Of a DNA stretch of 64,000 nt, positions 22,508 to 30,700 are shown piece by piece. The translations under genes were made by a program, and so were the position numbers. The first letter of the stretch is position 1. The number at the start of each line of letters is the position of its first letter. Source of the stretch: Alphaproteobacteria bacterium (GTDB lineage: Bacteria; Myxococcota_A; UBA796; CAJQPC01); contig JACKEV010000009.1 of assembly GCA_020632795.1 (NCBI GenBank), positions 62,001 through 126,000 of the forward strand. Reading direction: 5' to 3'. The notes under the pieces were generated by a model. The model was not told where the DNA came from, did not search any database, and worked only from the letters and a program-made list of their open reading frames with translations.

Positions 22508-23818
22508 ATGCTATGGATCCATATTCTGACCGCATGCGGGTCCCCTGCGGCCGTGAGCCTCGCGGACGACCCCTCCCATCTCCCTGACGAGACCGCCGAC
22601 ACCGCCGGCGAAGGCGAGGTGACCCCGCCTTGTGACCTGGTCGATGGGCGGCTCTCCCTCGCGCCCGAGGGCGCCTATGTCCGCCAGGGCAGCGCCCTGG
22701 ACGGCACGCGGGGCCGCTGCGAGGCGGTGATGCACGCCACCGCCGGGGCGCGCTCCTCTACCCTGGACATCACCCTGTCCCGGTGGGGCGCGGACAGCCC
22801 CGCCCGAGTCGAGGTCCGGGATCTGCTGGGGCAACCCATGCTCACGATGGAGCTGAGCGAGGGCGAGACCACCAGCGTGGGCCTGGAGCGCAGCGGCGAG
22901 GTGCTGGTCGTGCTGGAGCCGCTCGACCCGGACGCCGACGCCAACGACTACACCCTGGACGTGACCTGCGCGGCCAACTGCGAGCTGGCCTGGACCCGCT
23001 ACCCCATCGTGCTGATGCACGGCATGGGCGGGACCGACGCCTTCCTCGACCTCATCGAGTACTACCAGCAGGTCGTGGGCACCCTCACCGACGAGGGGTA
23101 CCTGGTCTTCAACCCGGCGGTCGACGCCCTCGCGCCCCCACCCGACCGCGCCGCGCAGTGGGCCGAGCACCTCGACGCCCTCATCGCGGCGGGCGAGGGG
23201 CGGAAGTTCAACCTCATCGCGCACTCCCAGGGCGGCATCGACGGCCGCTACCTCATCTCCGACGGGGGCCTCGGCTACCACGACCGGGTGGTCTCGCTGA
23301 CCACCATCGCCACCCCCCACCAGGGCACCACCGCGGCCGACGCCGCCGCCGGCCTGCTCGACCTCAGCGAGGTGGGGCAGTGGATTGCCGACGGCCTGGC
23401 CGACGTGTTCACCCAGCTCGTGGGGCTGGGGGACGCCCAGCTCACCGTCAGCATCGAGCGCCTGACCACCGCCGAGATGGCGGCGTTCAACGCCTCGGTG
23501 CCCGACGACCCTGACGTGTACTACGCCTCCTGGGCCGGGCGGACCTGCGGCGCGCTGGACTTCACCTGCCAGCAGGAGACCGACGGCGAGATCGTGGACG
23601 CCCTGTTCGTGGCCACCTACGCGCTCATCCATGTGCTGGAGGGGGACAACGACGGCCTGGTGGGCGTCGAGTCCGCTCAGTGGGGGGACTACCGGGGCGT
23701 GCTGCCCGCCGACCACCTCAACGAGGTCGGCTGGTTCAGCAACGACTGGACATCCCCCTTCGACCACCTCGCCTTCTTCTCAGCCGAGGCGGCCCATCTG
23801 GCGGAGCGGGGGTACTGA
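22508..23818 (+). CDS. Lipoprotein triacylglycerol lipase, Pseudomonas family I-like
   Basis: Counting from ATG 22508 the protein has 436 residues (439 from ATG 22499; residue numbers here use the latter). A short lipoprotein signal ends in LTAC (Cys13), followed by an acidic Thr-rich linker and a beta domain (45-160). The alpha/beta-hydrolase part has the oxyanion motif VLMHGMGG (His174), nucleophile Ser243 in AHSQGG, Asp385 in GDNDGLVGVES and His406 in PADHLNEVGW. The last two blocks match the calcium-binding true-lipase family of Pseudomonas and Burkholderia. No lipase foldase gene is nearby. It should hydrolyse acyl esters at the cell surface. Its disulfide candidates are Cys350 and Cys357. 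Confidence 0.88.
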   Translation: MLWIHILTACGSPAAVSLADDPSHLPDETADTAGEGEVTPPCDLVDGRLSLAPEGAYVRQGSALDGTRGRCEAVMHATAGARSSTLDITLSRWGADSPARVEVRDLLGQPMLTMELSEGETTSVGLERSGEVLVVLEPLDPDADANDYTLDVTCAANCELAWTRYPIVLMHGMGGTDAFLDLIEYYQQVVGTLTDEGYLVFNPAVDALAPPPDRAAQWAEHLDALIAAGEGRKFNLIAHSQGGIDGRYLISDGGLGYHDRVVSLTTIATPHQGTTAADAAAGLLDLSEVGQWIADGLADVFTQLVGLGDAQLTVSIERLTTAEMAAFNASVPDDPDVYYASWAGRTCGALDFTCQQETDGEIVDALFVATYALIHVLEGDNDGLVGVESAQWGDYRGVLPADHLNEVGWFSNDWTSPFDHLAFFSAEAAHLAERGY

Positions 23819-23828
23819 GGAGGAAGAC

Positions 23829-23852
23829 AGGCCGCTGACGGGACAGCGGCCT
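23829..23852. terminator. Bidirectional terminator hairpin between convergent genes
   Basis: AGGCCGCTG and CAGCGGCCT form a perfect 9-bp stem with a six-base loop in the 51-base gap between the lipase and the acidic-protein gene, which converge here. It can work for both strands. No T-run follows on either side. Confidence 0.6.
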
Positions 23853-23869
23853 CGCGGACCTGACGGAGC

Positions 23870-24382
23870 TCAGTACTCGTCGTCCTCTTCGTCGTTGTCC
23901 TCTTCGTAGTCCTCCTCGAACTCCTCCTCCTCCTCCTCTTCGTCGTCGTCCTCGAAGCCGTCGAACTCCTCTTCGTCTTCGAAGCCCTCGTCGTCGTAGT
24001 CGTAGTCGTCCTCTTCGTCCTCGAAGTCCTCGTCCTCCTCGAGGTCGTCGTCGTCGTCGTCGTCGTCATCGTCGTCGTCGTCGTCCTCGTAGTCGTCGAA
24101 GGCGTAGTCGCTGTCGAGGATCTCTTCGAAGACCTCCTCGATGGAGGAGGAGTTGTCGGGGCTGGCGGCGATGAGGCGGTTCTTGAGGGCGTCGTCGATG
24201 AGCTCGCGCTCCTCCCACTCCTGGACCACGAAGTAGGCGAGATCCTCGACATCCTCGATCTCGTCGTCGTCCATCTTTCGGAGGATGCGGGCTCCCTGCC
24301 GGTGCTTGCGCACGAAGCGGCGGAGATCATCGACGTCGAACAACTCGACGAGCAGCTCGGAGAGGAGATCAGCGGTAGACAT
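23870..24382 (-). CDS. EAD/death-like adaptor domain with extreme polyacidic tail
   Basis: The protein has 170 residues from ATG 24382. Residues 5-80 (LLSELLVELFDVDDLRRFV, then WEERELIDDALKNRLIAASP) match the helical effector-associated or bacterial death-like domains that join modules in conflict and signalling systems. In those systems a copy is usually fused to a protease, TIR or ATPase effector. Here the domain stands alone and is followed by about 75 residues made almost only of Asp, Glu, Tyr and Phe, including 14 consecutive Asp (100-113). No effector gene with a matching domain is seen next to it. The tail could bind basic proteins, nucleic-acid-binding proteins or divalent cations. 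It has its own promoter upstream. Confidence 0.7.
   Translation of the reverse strand: MSTADLLSELLVELFDVDDLRRFVRKHRQGARILRKMDDDEIEDVEDLAYFVVQEWEERELIDDALKNRLIAASPDNSSSIEEVFEEILDSDYAFDDYEDDDDDDDDDDDDDDLEEDEDFEDEEDDYDYDDEGFEDEEEFDGFEDDDEEEEEEEFEEDYEEDNDEEDDEY
24044..24085 (-). repeat. Triplet repeat encoding 14 aspartates
   Basis: Forward-strand GTC eight times, ATC once, GTC five times: an interrupted 14-unit trinucleotide repeat inside the acidic-protein gene. It is prone to slippage in units of one Asp without frameshift, so length variation between strains would be expected. Confidence 0.9.
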
Positions 24383-24492
24383 GGTGTGGGACCTTCGGGG
24401 GCTCGCGGGCCGGAACTGGGGGACCAGGGACGACCCGAGGAGGCGACGAGGGTGTGTGTCAGGGGAGCCCGGCGGTGGGCGCCGGTGCCGCG

Positions 24493-24498
24493 ATTCTA
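24493..24498 (-). promoter_or_regulatory. -10 element of the acidic adaptor gene
   Basis: TAGAAT on the minus strand (five of six consensus bases) with a TTGTCG hexamer 20 bases upstream, a long spacing. Transcription would start near 24486, giving a leader of about 100 bases. The remaining gap to 24593 contains a T7 run at 24534-24542 and nothing else I can assign. Confidence 0.4.
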
Positions 24499-24593
24499 AT
24501 GGACCTGTGAACAGCACGCGACAAGGTATCGGTGGTTTTTTTCCGGCCGGAACCCGGCGCGCGCTGGCGTGTCGGTGAACGCGGGAGGTGCAT

Positions 24594-25259
24594 ATGTCGC
24601 TGGACCGCATCCGCAAGCTGTTCGCCCTCGCGGCCGACCAGACCGGGACCCCGGAGGGGGTGGCCGCCGCCCGGATCGCGCGCGAGCTGATGACCCGTCA
24701 ATCCTATGATCTGGCCCAGCTCGACCCCGCCGCCGCCGAGGACGCGGACCCCTTCGTGCGGCGGAGGATCCTGCTCGGCGGGCCCGCCCACTGGCGGTGT
24801 CGGCTGATCGCGGCGGTGGCCCGGCACTGTGAGTGCGTCGCCGGCTACAAGCCCGGCCTGGGGCGGGCGAGCCTCTACGGGCGCCGCTCGACGGTGGAGA
24901 TCGCGGAGTACCTCTACGTCGTCCTCAGCCGGGCCCTGACCCGGGAGCGGGTGGCCTGGATGATGGCCGAGGGCTCATTGATCCAGGAGCCCGAGCGCAC
25001 CCGCCGGGCCAACGACTTCACCCAGTCGGCGATCCTTGCGCTGCGCTCCCGGATGGAGGAGCTGCGGCGGGGGCAGCGCGACGTCCGCCCCCAGGATTAC
25101 GCACTGGTCCGGTCTCGGGCCGAGGGCCTGGACCGCTGGATGGAGGAGGCCGGCTTCGGCCTCAAGAAGGACCCCCCGTTCCCGTTCGCCTACTCTGAGG
25201 ACGGCTACCGGGCGGGCTACCGGCTCCCGCTGGTCGAGGCGCTCGGCGGGGACGGCTGA
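24594..25259 (+). CDS. DUF2786-like protein
   Basis: The protein has 221 residues from ATG 24594, with GGGAGG five bases upstream. The N-terminus DRIRKLFALAADQTGTPEGV and AAARIARELMTRQSYDLAQL matches the DUF2786 pattern (KIRKLLALA, AAAKAQELM). The remaining part is helical, Arg-rich and has phrases like YGRRSTVEIAEYLYVVLSR reminiscent of the second half of DUF2786 proteins. Such proteins are cytoplasmic and often encoded on phages and mobile regions; the molecular function is unknown. It stands alone between the adaptor gene and the ether-lipid-type operon. Confidence 0.7.
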   Translation: MSLDRIRKLFALAADQTGTPEGVAAARIARELMTRQSYDLAQLDPAAAEDADPFVRRRILLGGPAHWRCRLIAAVARHCECVAGYKPGLGRASLYGRRSTVEIAEYLYVVLSRALTRERVAWMMAEGSLIQEPERTRRANDFTQSAILALRSRMEELRRGQRDVRPQDYALVRSRAEGLDRWMEEAGFGLKKDPPFPFAYSEDGYRAGYRLPLVEALGGDG

Positions 25260-25415
25260 GCGGGGCCGGGCGGGACCCCAGGCGCGTAGCCCGTTTCGCA
25301 GCAAGCGCGAAGAAAACGACGCATTTGGCCGACGGAGGCCCGGACAGGAGCGGGGTGGCGGGGTGGTGCGGGGGTGGGTTATCTCCGCCGGCCAACGGAT
25401 CCGTGGAGGCAGACG

Positions 25416-26114
25416 TTGAGCGCCGCGTACTTCGACGTCGACGGCACCCTGGTGGGCACCAACCTGCTCCACCCGACGGTGATGTACCTGCTGAGCCAGG
25501 CCACCCCCCAGGAGAGCGTGCGCCGCTTCGGGGCCGCGCTGCTCCAGGGGCCGCGCATGGCCCTGGCGGAGCGGGCGGACCGGCGGCTCTTCAACGAGCT
25601 GCTGTTCTCCCACTACAAGGGCATGTCCGAGGACCGCCTGGTGGTGCTCGCCGACGACGTGTTCGAGGCGGTCGTCAAGCCCCGGATCTTCCGCGGCGCC
25701 CGGGACATCGTCGCCAAGTGCCAGGACGCCGGCCTGCGGGTCGTGCTGATCACCGGGTCGCTGGACTACACCATCGGGCCGCTGTGTGACCACCTGGGCG
25801 TGCCGCGCAGCGACATGATCACCAACCGCCTGGAGATGAAGGACCGCTCCGCCACCGGCAAGCTGATGCGCCCGGTCGTCGCCGGCCCCGAGAAGGCGCG
25901 GCTCATCGTCGCCGACGCCCTCGCCCACGGCCACGATCTGGCCACCTCCCAGGCCTACTCGGACTCCTACTCCGACGTGCCGATGCTCTCGGTCGTCGGG
26001 CACCCCTTCTGCGTCAACCCCGACCGCCGACTGGCGCGGCTCGCGACGGCCTACGACTGGCCGATCCTGGACATCGACCGTCCGGCGCGCGGCATGGCCA
26101 CCCGGTCGGGCTGA
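25416..26114 (+). CDS. HAD-IB family phosphatase, first gene of ether-lipid-type operon
   Basis: The protein has 232 residues from TTG 25416, chosen because GGAGG lies six bases upstream and the HAD motif then sits at the N-terminus. Motif I is FDVDGTLVG (Asp7, Asp9), motif II is VVLITGS and motif IV is AYSDSYSDVPML, typical of the SerB-like IB subgroup. The IB subgroup hydrolyses phosphomonoesters such as phosphoserine or, in lipid contexts, phosphorylated glycerol or lipid intermediates. It is followed after 11 bases by the LarA-like gene and the large reductase/ligase/acyltransferase, so dephosphorylation of a lipid intermediate is the best inference. The gap 25260-25415 contains a GGGTTATCT stretch, a possible -10 region. 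Confidence 0.85.
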   Translation: MSAAYFDVDGTLVGTNLLHPTVMYLLSQATPQESVRRFGAALLQGPRMALAERADRRLFNELLFSHYKGMSEDRLVVLADDVFEAVVKPRIFRGARDIVAKCQDAGLRVVLITGSLDYTIGPLCDHLGVPRSDMITNRLEMKDRSATGKLMRPVVAGPEKARLIVADALAHGHDLATSQAYSDSYSDVPMLSVVGHPFCVNPDRRLARLATAYDWPILDIDRPARGMATRSG

Positions 26115-26125
26115 GAGGACCCTCC

Positions 26126-27751
26126 ATGAGCAGCCACCCCTGCGTCGTCACCCTCGACCACCGCTCCAAGCCCCGCGTCCTGTTCTCCGGTGATCAGCTC
26201 GTCGAGGTCGACCTGCCCGTGGGCACCCGGGTCATCTACCCCAAGCCCCCCCTGGAGCCCCTCAACGACGTCGACGCCGCCATCCGCTACGCCCTGAACC
26301 ACCCCCTGGGCTGCGAGCCGCTCTACGCGAAGCTCAAGCCGGGCATGCGGGTGACCATCGCCATCGACGACCTGTCGATGCCGCTGCCCCCGATGAAGAC
26401 CCCCGACGTGCGCCAGCGGGTGCTGGAGGCGGTCGTCGAGCTGCTCGATCAGTACGCCATCACCGATGTCGAGATGGTCATCGCCACCGCCTTCCACCGC
26501 CCGATGTCCGAGGCCGAGGTCAAGCGCATGGTCGGAGGGCGGCTGTTCGGGCGGTTCTGGCCGGACCGGCTCTACAACCACGACGCCGAGCGCCCCGGCG
26601 GGCTGACGTACCTGGGCACCACCGAGGGCGGCATCGAGGTCGAGATCAACAGCCGGGCGGCGGACAGCGACCTGGTCATCTACGTCAACCTCACCTTCGT
26701 GCCGATGAACGGCGGCCACAAGTCCATGGGCACGGGGCTGGTCGGCTACAAGACCCTCAAGGCCCACCACACCCCGCACACCATCCGCGCCTCGAAGTCC
26801 TACATGGACCCCAAGGCCAGCGCGCTCTCCGACAAGATGGTGGAGGTCGGGCGGCTCATCGAGTCCAAGGTGGACACCTTCCACATCGAGACCACCGTCA
26901 ACAACCGGATGTTCGATGCGCCGCTCGCCTTCCTCGCCAAGAACGAGGACGAGCTGACACCCGCCGAGGAGCGGGCGATGAAGGCGCTCATCCGCTCCTT
27001 GAAGCTCCTGCCCCAGCCCGCCCGCGCGGCCATCTTCGACCGGGTGCCGGCGCCCTACGGGGTGACCGGGGTGTGGGCCGGCGCCTGCGAGCCGGTGCAC
27101 GAGGCCTGCCTGGAGAAGGTCTACGAGCAGCTCCTGGTCCCGATCGAGGGCCAGGCCGACATCTGCATCTTCCCCATCCCCTACATCAGCCCCTACAACG
27201 TCAACGCCTTCCTGAACCCGCTGCTGGTGTCGGTGATGGCCCAGGGCTACCTGTTCAACCTGGCCCGCGGGGCGCCGCTGATGAAGAAGGGCGCCACCGT
27301 CATCATCACCCACCCCTGCACCGACAAGTTCGATCGCGAGCAGCACGCCCCCTACGTGGAGTTCTTCCACAAGCTGCTGCCCCGCACCCGCGACGCGATG
27401 GAGCTGCACAAGCGCTTCGAGCGCACCTTCGCCGCGAACCCCGGCTACATCCAGATGTACCGCACCGGCAAGGGCTACCACCCCGCCCACCCCTTCTACA
27501 TGTGGTACTGGGGCGAGAACGGCCGCCAGCACATCGGCCGGGTCATCGTGGTGGGGGCCGACAACGAGTACGTGCCCGGGATCCTGGGCTATGAGACCGC
27601 CGCCACGATGGACGAGGCCCTGCGCATGGCGCGGGAGACCGCCCCGGCCAACCCCAGCATCACCTGCTTCCGCATCGTGCCGATGGTGATGGCGGACGTC
27701 ACGCCCACCCCGAGCGCCGGGGCCATCGAGGCCCGGGAGGACGACGAATGA
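26126..27751 (+). CDS. LarA-like (DUF2088) protein
   Basis: The protein has 541 residues. The N-terminal half matches the LarA/DUF2088 fold: VTIAIDDLSMPLPP (compare the DxxR-type strand of LarA), VIATAFHRPMSEAE with the catalytic-type His, YNHDAERPGGLTYLGTTEGG, and the block NGGHKSMGTGLVGYKTLKAH. That block places a Lys and His where LarA binds its nickel-pincer nucleotide. LarA racemises lactate and its relatives act on other 2-hydroxy acids. No cofactor-maturation genes (LarB, C, E) are in the window. It overlaps the start of the five-domain gene by four bases (ATGA), so its substrate is probably an intermediate of the same lipid pathway. The C-terminal 200 residues are specific to this group. 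Confidence 0.75.
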   Translation: MSSHPCVVTLDHRSKPRVLFSGDQLVEVDLPVGTRVIYPKPPLEPLNDVDAAIRYALNHPLGCEPLYAKLKPGMRVTIAIDDLSMPLPPMKTPDVRQRVLEAVVELLDQYAITDVEMVIATAFHRPMSEAEVKRMVGGRLFGRFWPDRLYNHDAERPGGLTYLGTTEGGIEVEINSRAADSDLVIYVNLTFVPMNGGHKSMGTGLVGYKTLKAHHTPHTIRASKSYMDPKASALSDKMVEVGRLIESKVDTFHIETTVNNRMFDAPLAFLAKNEDELTPAEERAMKALIRSLKLLPQPARAAIFDRVPAPYGVTGVWAGACEPVHEACLEKVYEQLLVPIEGQADICIFPIPYISPYNVNAFLNPLLVSVMAQGYLFNLARGAPLMKKGATVIITHPCTDKFDREQHAPYVEFFHKLLPRTRDAMELHKRFERTFAANPGYIQMYRTGKGYHPAHPFYMWYWGENGRQHIGRVIVVGADNEYVPGILGYETAATMDEALRMARETAPANPSITCFRIVPMVMADVTPTPSAGAIEAREDDE

Positions 27752-30700
27752 GCGAGGCCACCGCCGCGTCCGGCGCCGCCGCGGGTCCGACCCCGCTCGA
27801 GCTGCGCCGCCTGCTCAAGGGCGCCCGACTCCTGGTCATGGGGGGGACGGGCTTCCTGGGCAAGGTCTGGCTGTCGATGCTCCTGACGTACTTCCCGGAG
27901 ATCGACCACGTCTACCTCGTGGTCCGCCCGCGCAAGGGCAAGGACGGCGCCATCAAGACGGACAGCGAGGCGCGCTACTGGTCCCAGATCGTGCCCTCGG
28001 CGGTGTTCGACCCGGTCCGGGAGCTGCACCCGGGGGCGCGGTACGACGCCTACATGCGCGAGAAGGTCACGCCCATCCCCGGCGACGTCAGCGAGCCGTT
28101 CGCCGGTGTGCCCCAGGAGGTCCGCGACCAGCTCCGGGGCACGCTCACGGCGCTGGTGAACTCGGCGGGTGTGGTCAGCTTCAACCCGCCCCTGGACTAC
28201 GGGCTTCAGGCCAACGCCTTCGGCATGCAGAACCTCGTCGCCCTGGCCCGCGACCTGGGGAACATCCCCTTCCTGCACACCTCGACCTGCTACGTGGCCG
28301 GCGACCGCACCGGCCAGGTCGACGAGCTGGACCCCCGCACCTTCCCGTTCCCCCGGGCCGACGAGCTGCCCGTCGAGCACTGGGACCCCGCGCGGGAGAT
28401 CGCCGAGTGCGTCGATCTGGTCGAGCATGTCCGCCACCGGTCCGACGACGCCTTCCGCCAGACCGACTTCATCGATCAGGCCCGCAAGAACCTGATCGCC
28501 AAGGGGGAGCCCGCCCGGGGCAGCGCCCTGGAGGACGAGCTGGAGAAGGTCAAGCGCCGCTTCGAGGAGCAGCGGCTGGTCGACGCCGGCACCGAGCGCG
28601 CCAAGTACTGGGGCTGGCACAACATCTACACCTACACCAAGTCCATCGGGGAGCAGATCCTCTGCGCCTCGGGCCTGCCCTTCACCATCGCGCGGCCGGC
28701 GGTCATCGAGTCGGCCGTCAGCTTCCCCAGCACCGGCTGGGCCGAGGGCATCAACACCTCGGCGCCGCTGATCTATCTGGGCATCCGCACCGCGGGCAGC
28801 TACCCCGCTCGCCCGGACTCCGTGCTCGACGTCATCCCTGTCGACATGGTGGCCGCCGGCATGATGTTGTCGTTGGGCGAGCTGCTGGAGGGCAACCCCC
28901 AGGTCGTCTACCAGTACGGCTCCTCGGACACCTCGCCGCTGCTCATGTACCGGTTCATCGAGCTGACCGGGCTGCGGCGTCGCCAGTGGCTCCTCAACGA
29001 GAAGGGGGGCAACCCGCTGGCCAACTGGATGCAGGCCCGCTTCGAATCCACGCCCATCACCACCGAGCAGTACTTCGAGCGGGGGCCGGACTTCTGGGCG
29101 GACACCGCAGACTCTGCCTCCAGCCTGCTCAAGAAGGTGGGGGTGGGGCCGCTGGCGCCGCTGGTCAAGCCGGCCCGGGGCGGGCTCAAGAGCCTCTCCA
29201 AGGGCATGCGGGTCAAGAAGAAGATCCTCGACCAGTTCGTGCCCTTCATGGCCACCCACAGCTACCGCTTCTCCTGCGCGAACACCCGCGCGGCCTACGA
29301 CCGGCTGGTCGACGAGGAGAAGGCCTTCATCTGCTGGCGGCCCGAGACCATCGACTGGCGGCACTACCTGCTGGAGGTCCACATCCCCGGGCTGGAGGCC
29401 CACGTCCTCCCGGAGATCGACGAGCGCATGCAGCGGCCGGTCAAGCCGCTGCGCCCCCACGACACGCTGCTGGACTTCCTGGACGAGGTCGCCGAGCGCC
29501 ACGACCTGGCGCCGGCCCTGCTGCGCGCCCAGGACGAGGGCTTCTCCAGGATCTCCTACCGCGAGATGCGGGAGCGGGCCCACGCCGCCGCCCAGCGCCT
29601 GATCGACGCGGGGGTCTCCCAGGGCGACCGGGTGGTGCTCTCCGGGCAGAACCACCCCGACTGGGCCATCGCCTACTTCGGCATCCTGCGCGCGGGGGGC
29701 ATCGCGGTGCCCCTGGACCCGGCGCTGGCGCCCGAGCAGGCCGCGAACGTGGCCGCCACCGCCTCCACCCGGGCGGCGGTGCTGGACGCGAAGGCGCGGG
29801 CGGGCTTCGGCGAGGTGCTCGTCGGCCCCCAGCTCGACCTGCACGCGGCCGCCGCCGCGGGCCCCACCGACCGCCTGCCGCCCCAGAGCGCCCGTCCCTC
29901 GGATGTCGCGAGCATCCTGTTCACCTCGGGCACCACCGGCGTGCCCAAGGGCGTGATGCTCAGCAACGAGAACTTCTGCACGCTCCTGTCCAGCCTGGGC
30001 CGCATCTTCGAGCTGCGGGAGTCCGACCGGGTGCTCTCGGTGCTGCCCCTGCACCACACCTTCGAGTTCACGTGCGGGCTGCTCCTGCCCCTGTCCCGGG
30101 GCGCGCGGGTCCTCTACCTGGACGAGATCAACGGCGAGCGCCTGACCTGGGGGCTGCGCGAGGGGCGCGTCACCGGCATGGTGGGTGTCCCGGCGCTGTG
30201 GCAGCTCCTGGAGCGGCGCATCCGCAGCCAGGTCCGCGAGCGCGGCGACCTCTTCGAGACCGTGTTCGACGCCGGGTTGGAGATCAACCGCTGGGTCGGC
30301 AAGACCACCGGGCTGGACGCCGGGCGGCTGTTCTTCGGCTCGGTGCACGACCGGCTGGGGGGCAACATCCGCTTCCTGATTTCCGGCGGGGCGGCGCTGC
30401 CCAAGGGCACCCACCAGCTCTTCTCCGGCGTCGGGCTGCACCTGGCCGAGGGCTACGGGCTGACCGAGGCCGCGCCGGTGCTCAGCGTGGCCAAGGGCTA
30501 CCCCGGCGCCAAGGCGGGCACCGTGGGCTCGGCCATCCCGGGGGTCGAGCTGAAGATCCTCGACCCCGACGGCGACGGCGTCGGCGAGGTCGTGGCGCGG
30601 GGCCCCAACGTCATGCAGGGCTACTACGGCAACCGCGAGGCCACCGAGGCCGTGCTCGACGCGGACGGCTGGCTGCACACCGGCGATCTGGGCCGGCTGG

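Noticed and set aside
23689..24330. Thr/Ser/Arg-rich 213-codon frame opposite or overlapping the acidic gene
   Set aside because: It is the same acidic repeat read in a shifted frame; the EAD-like domain supports the acidic frame as the real gene.
24534..24542. T-run as an intrinsic terminator
   Set aside because: No plus-strand gene ends upstream of it and there is no stable stem directly before it.
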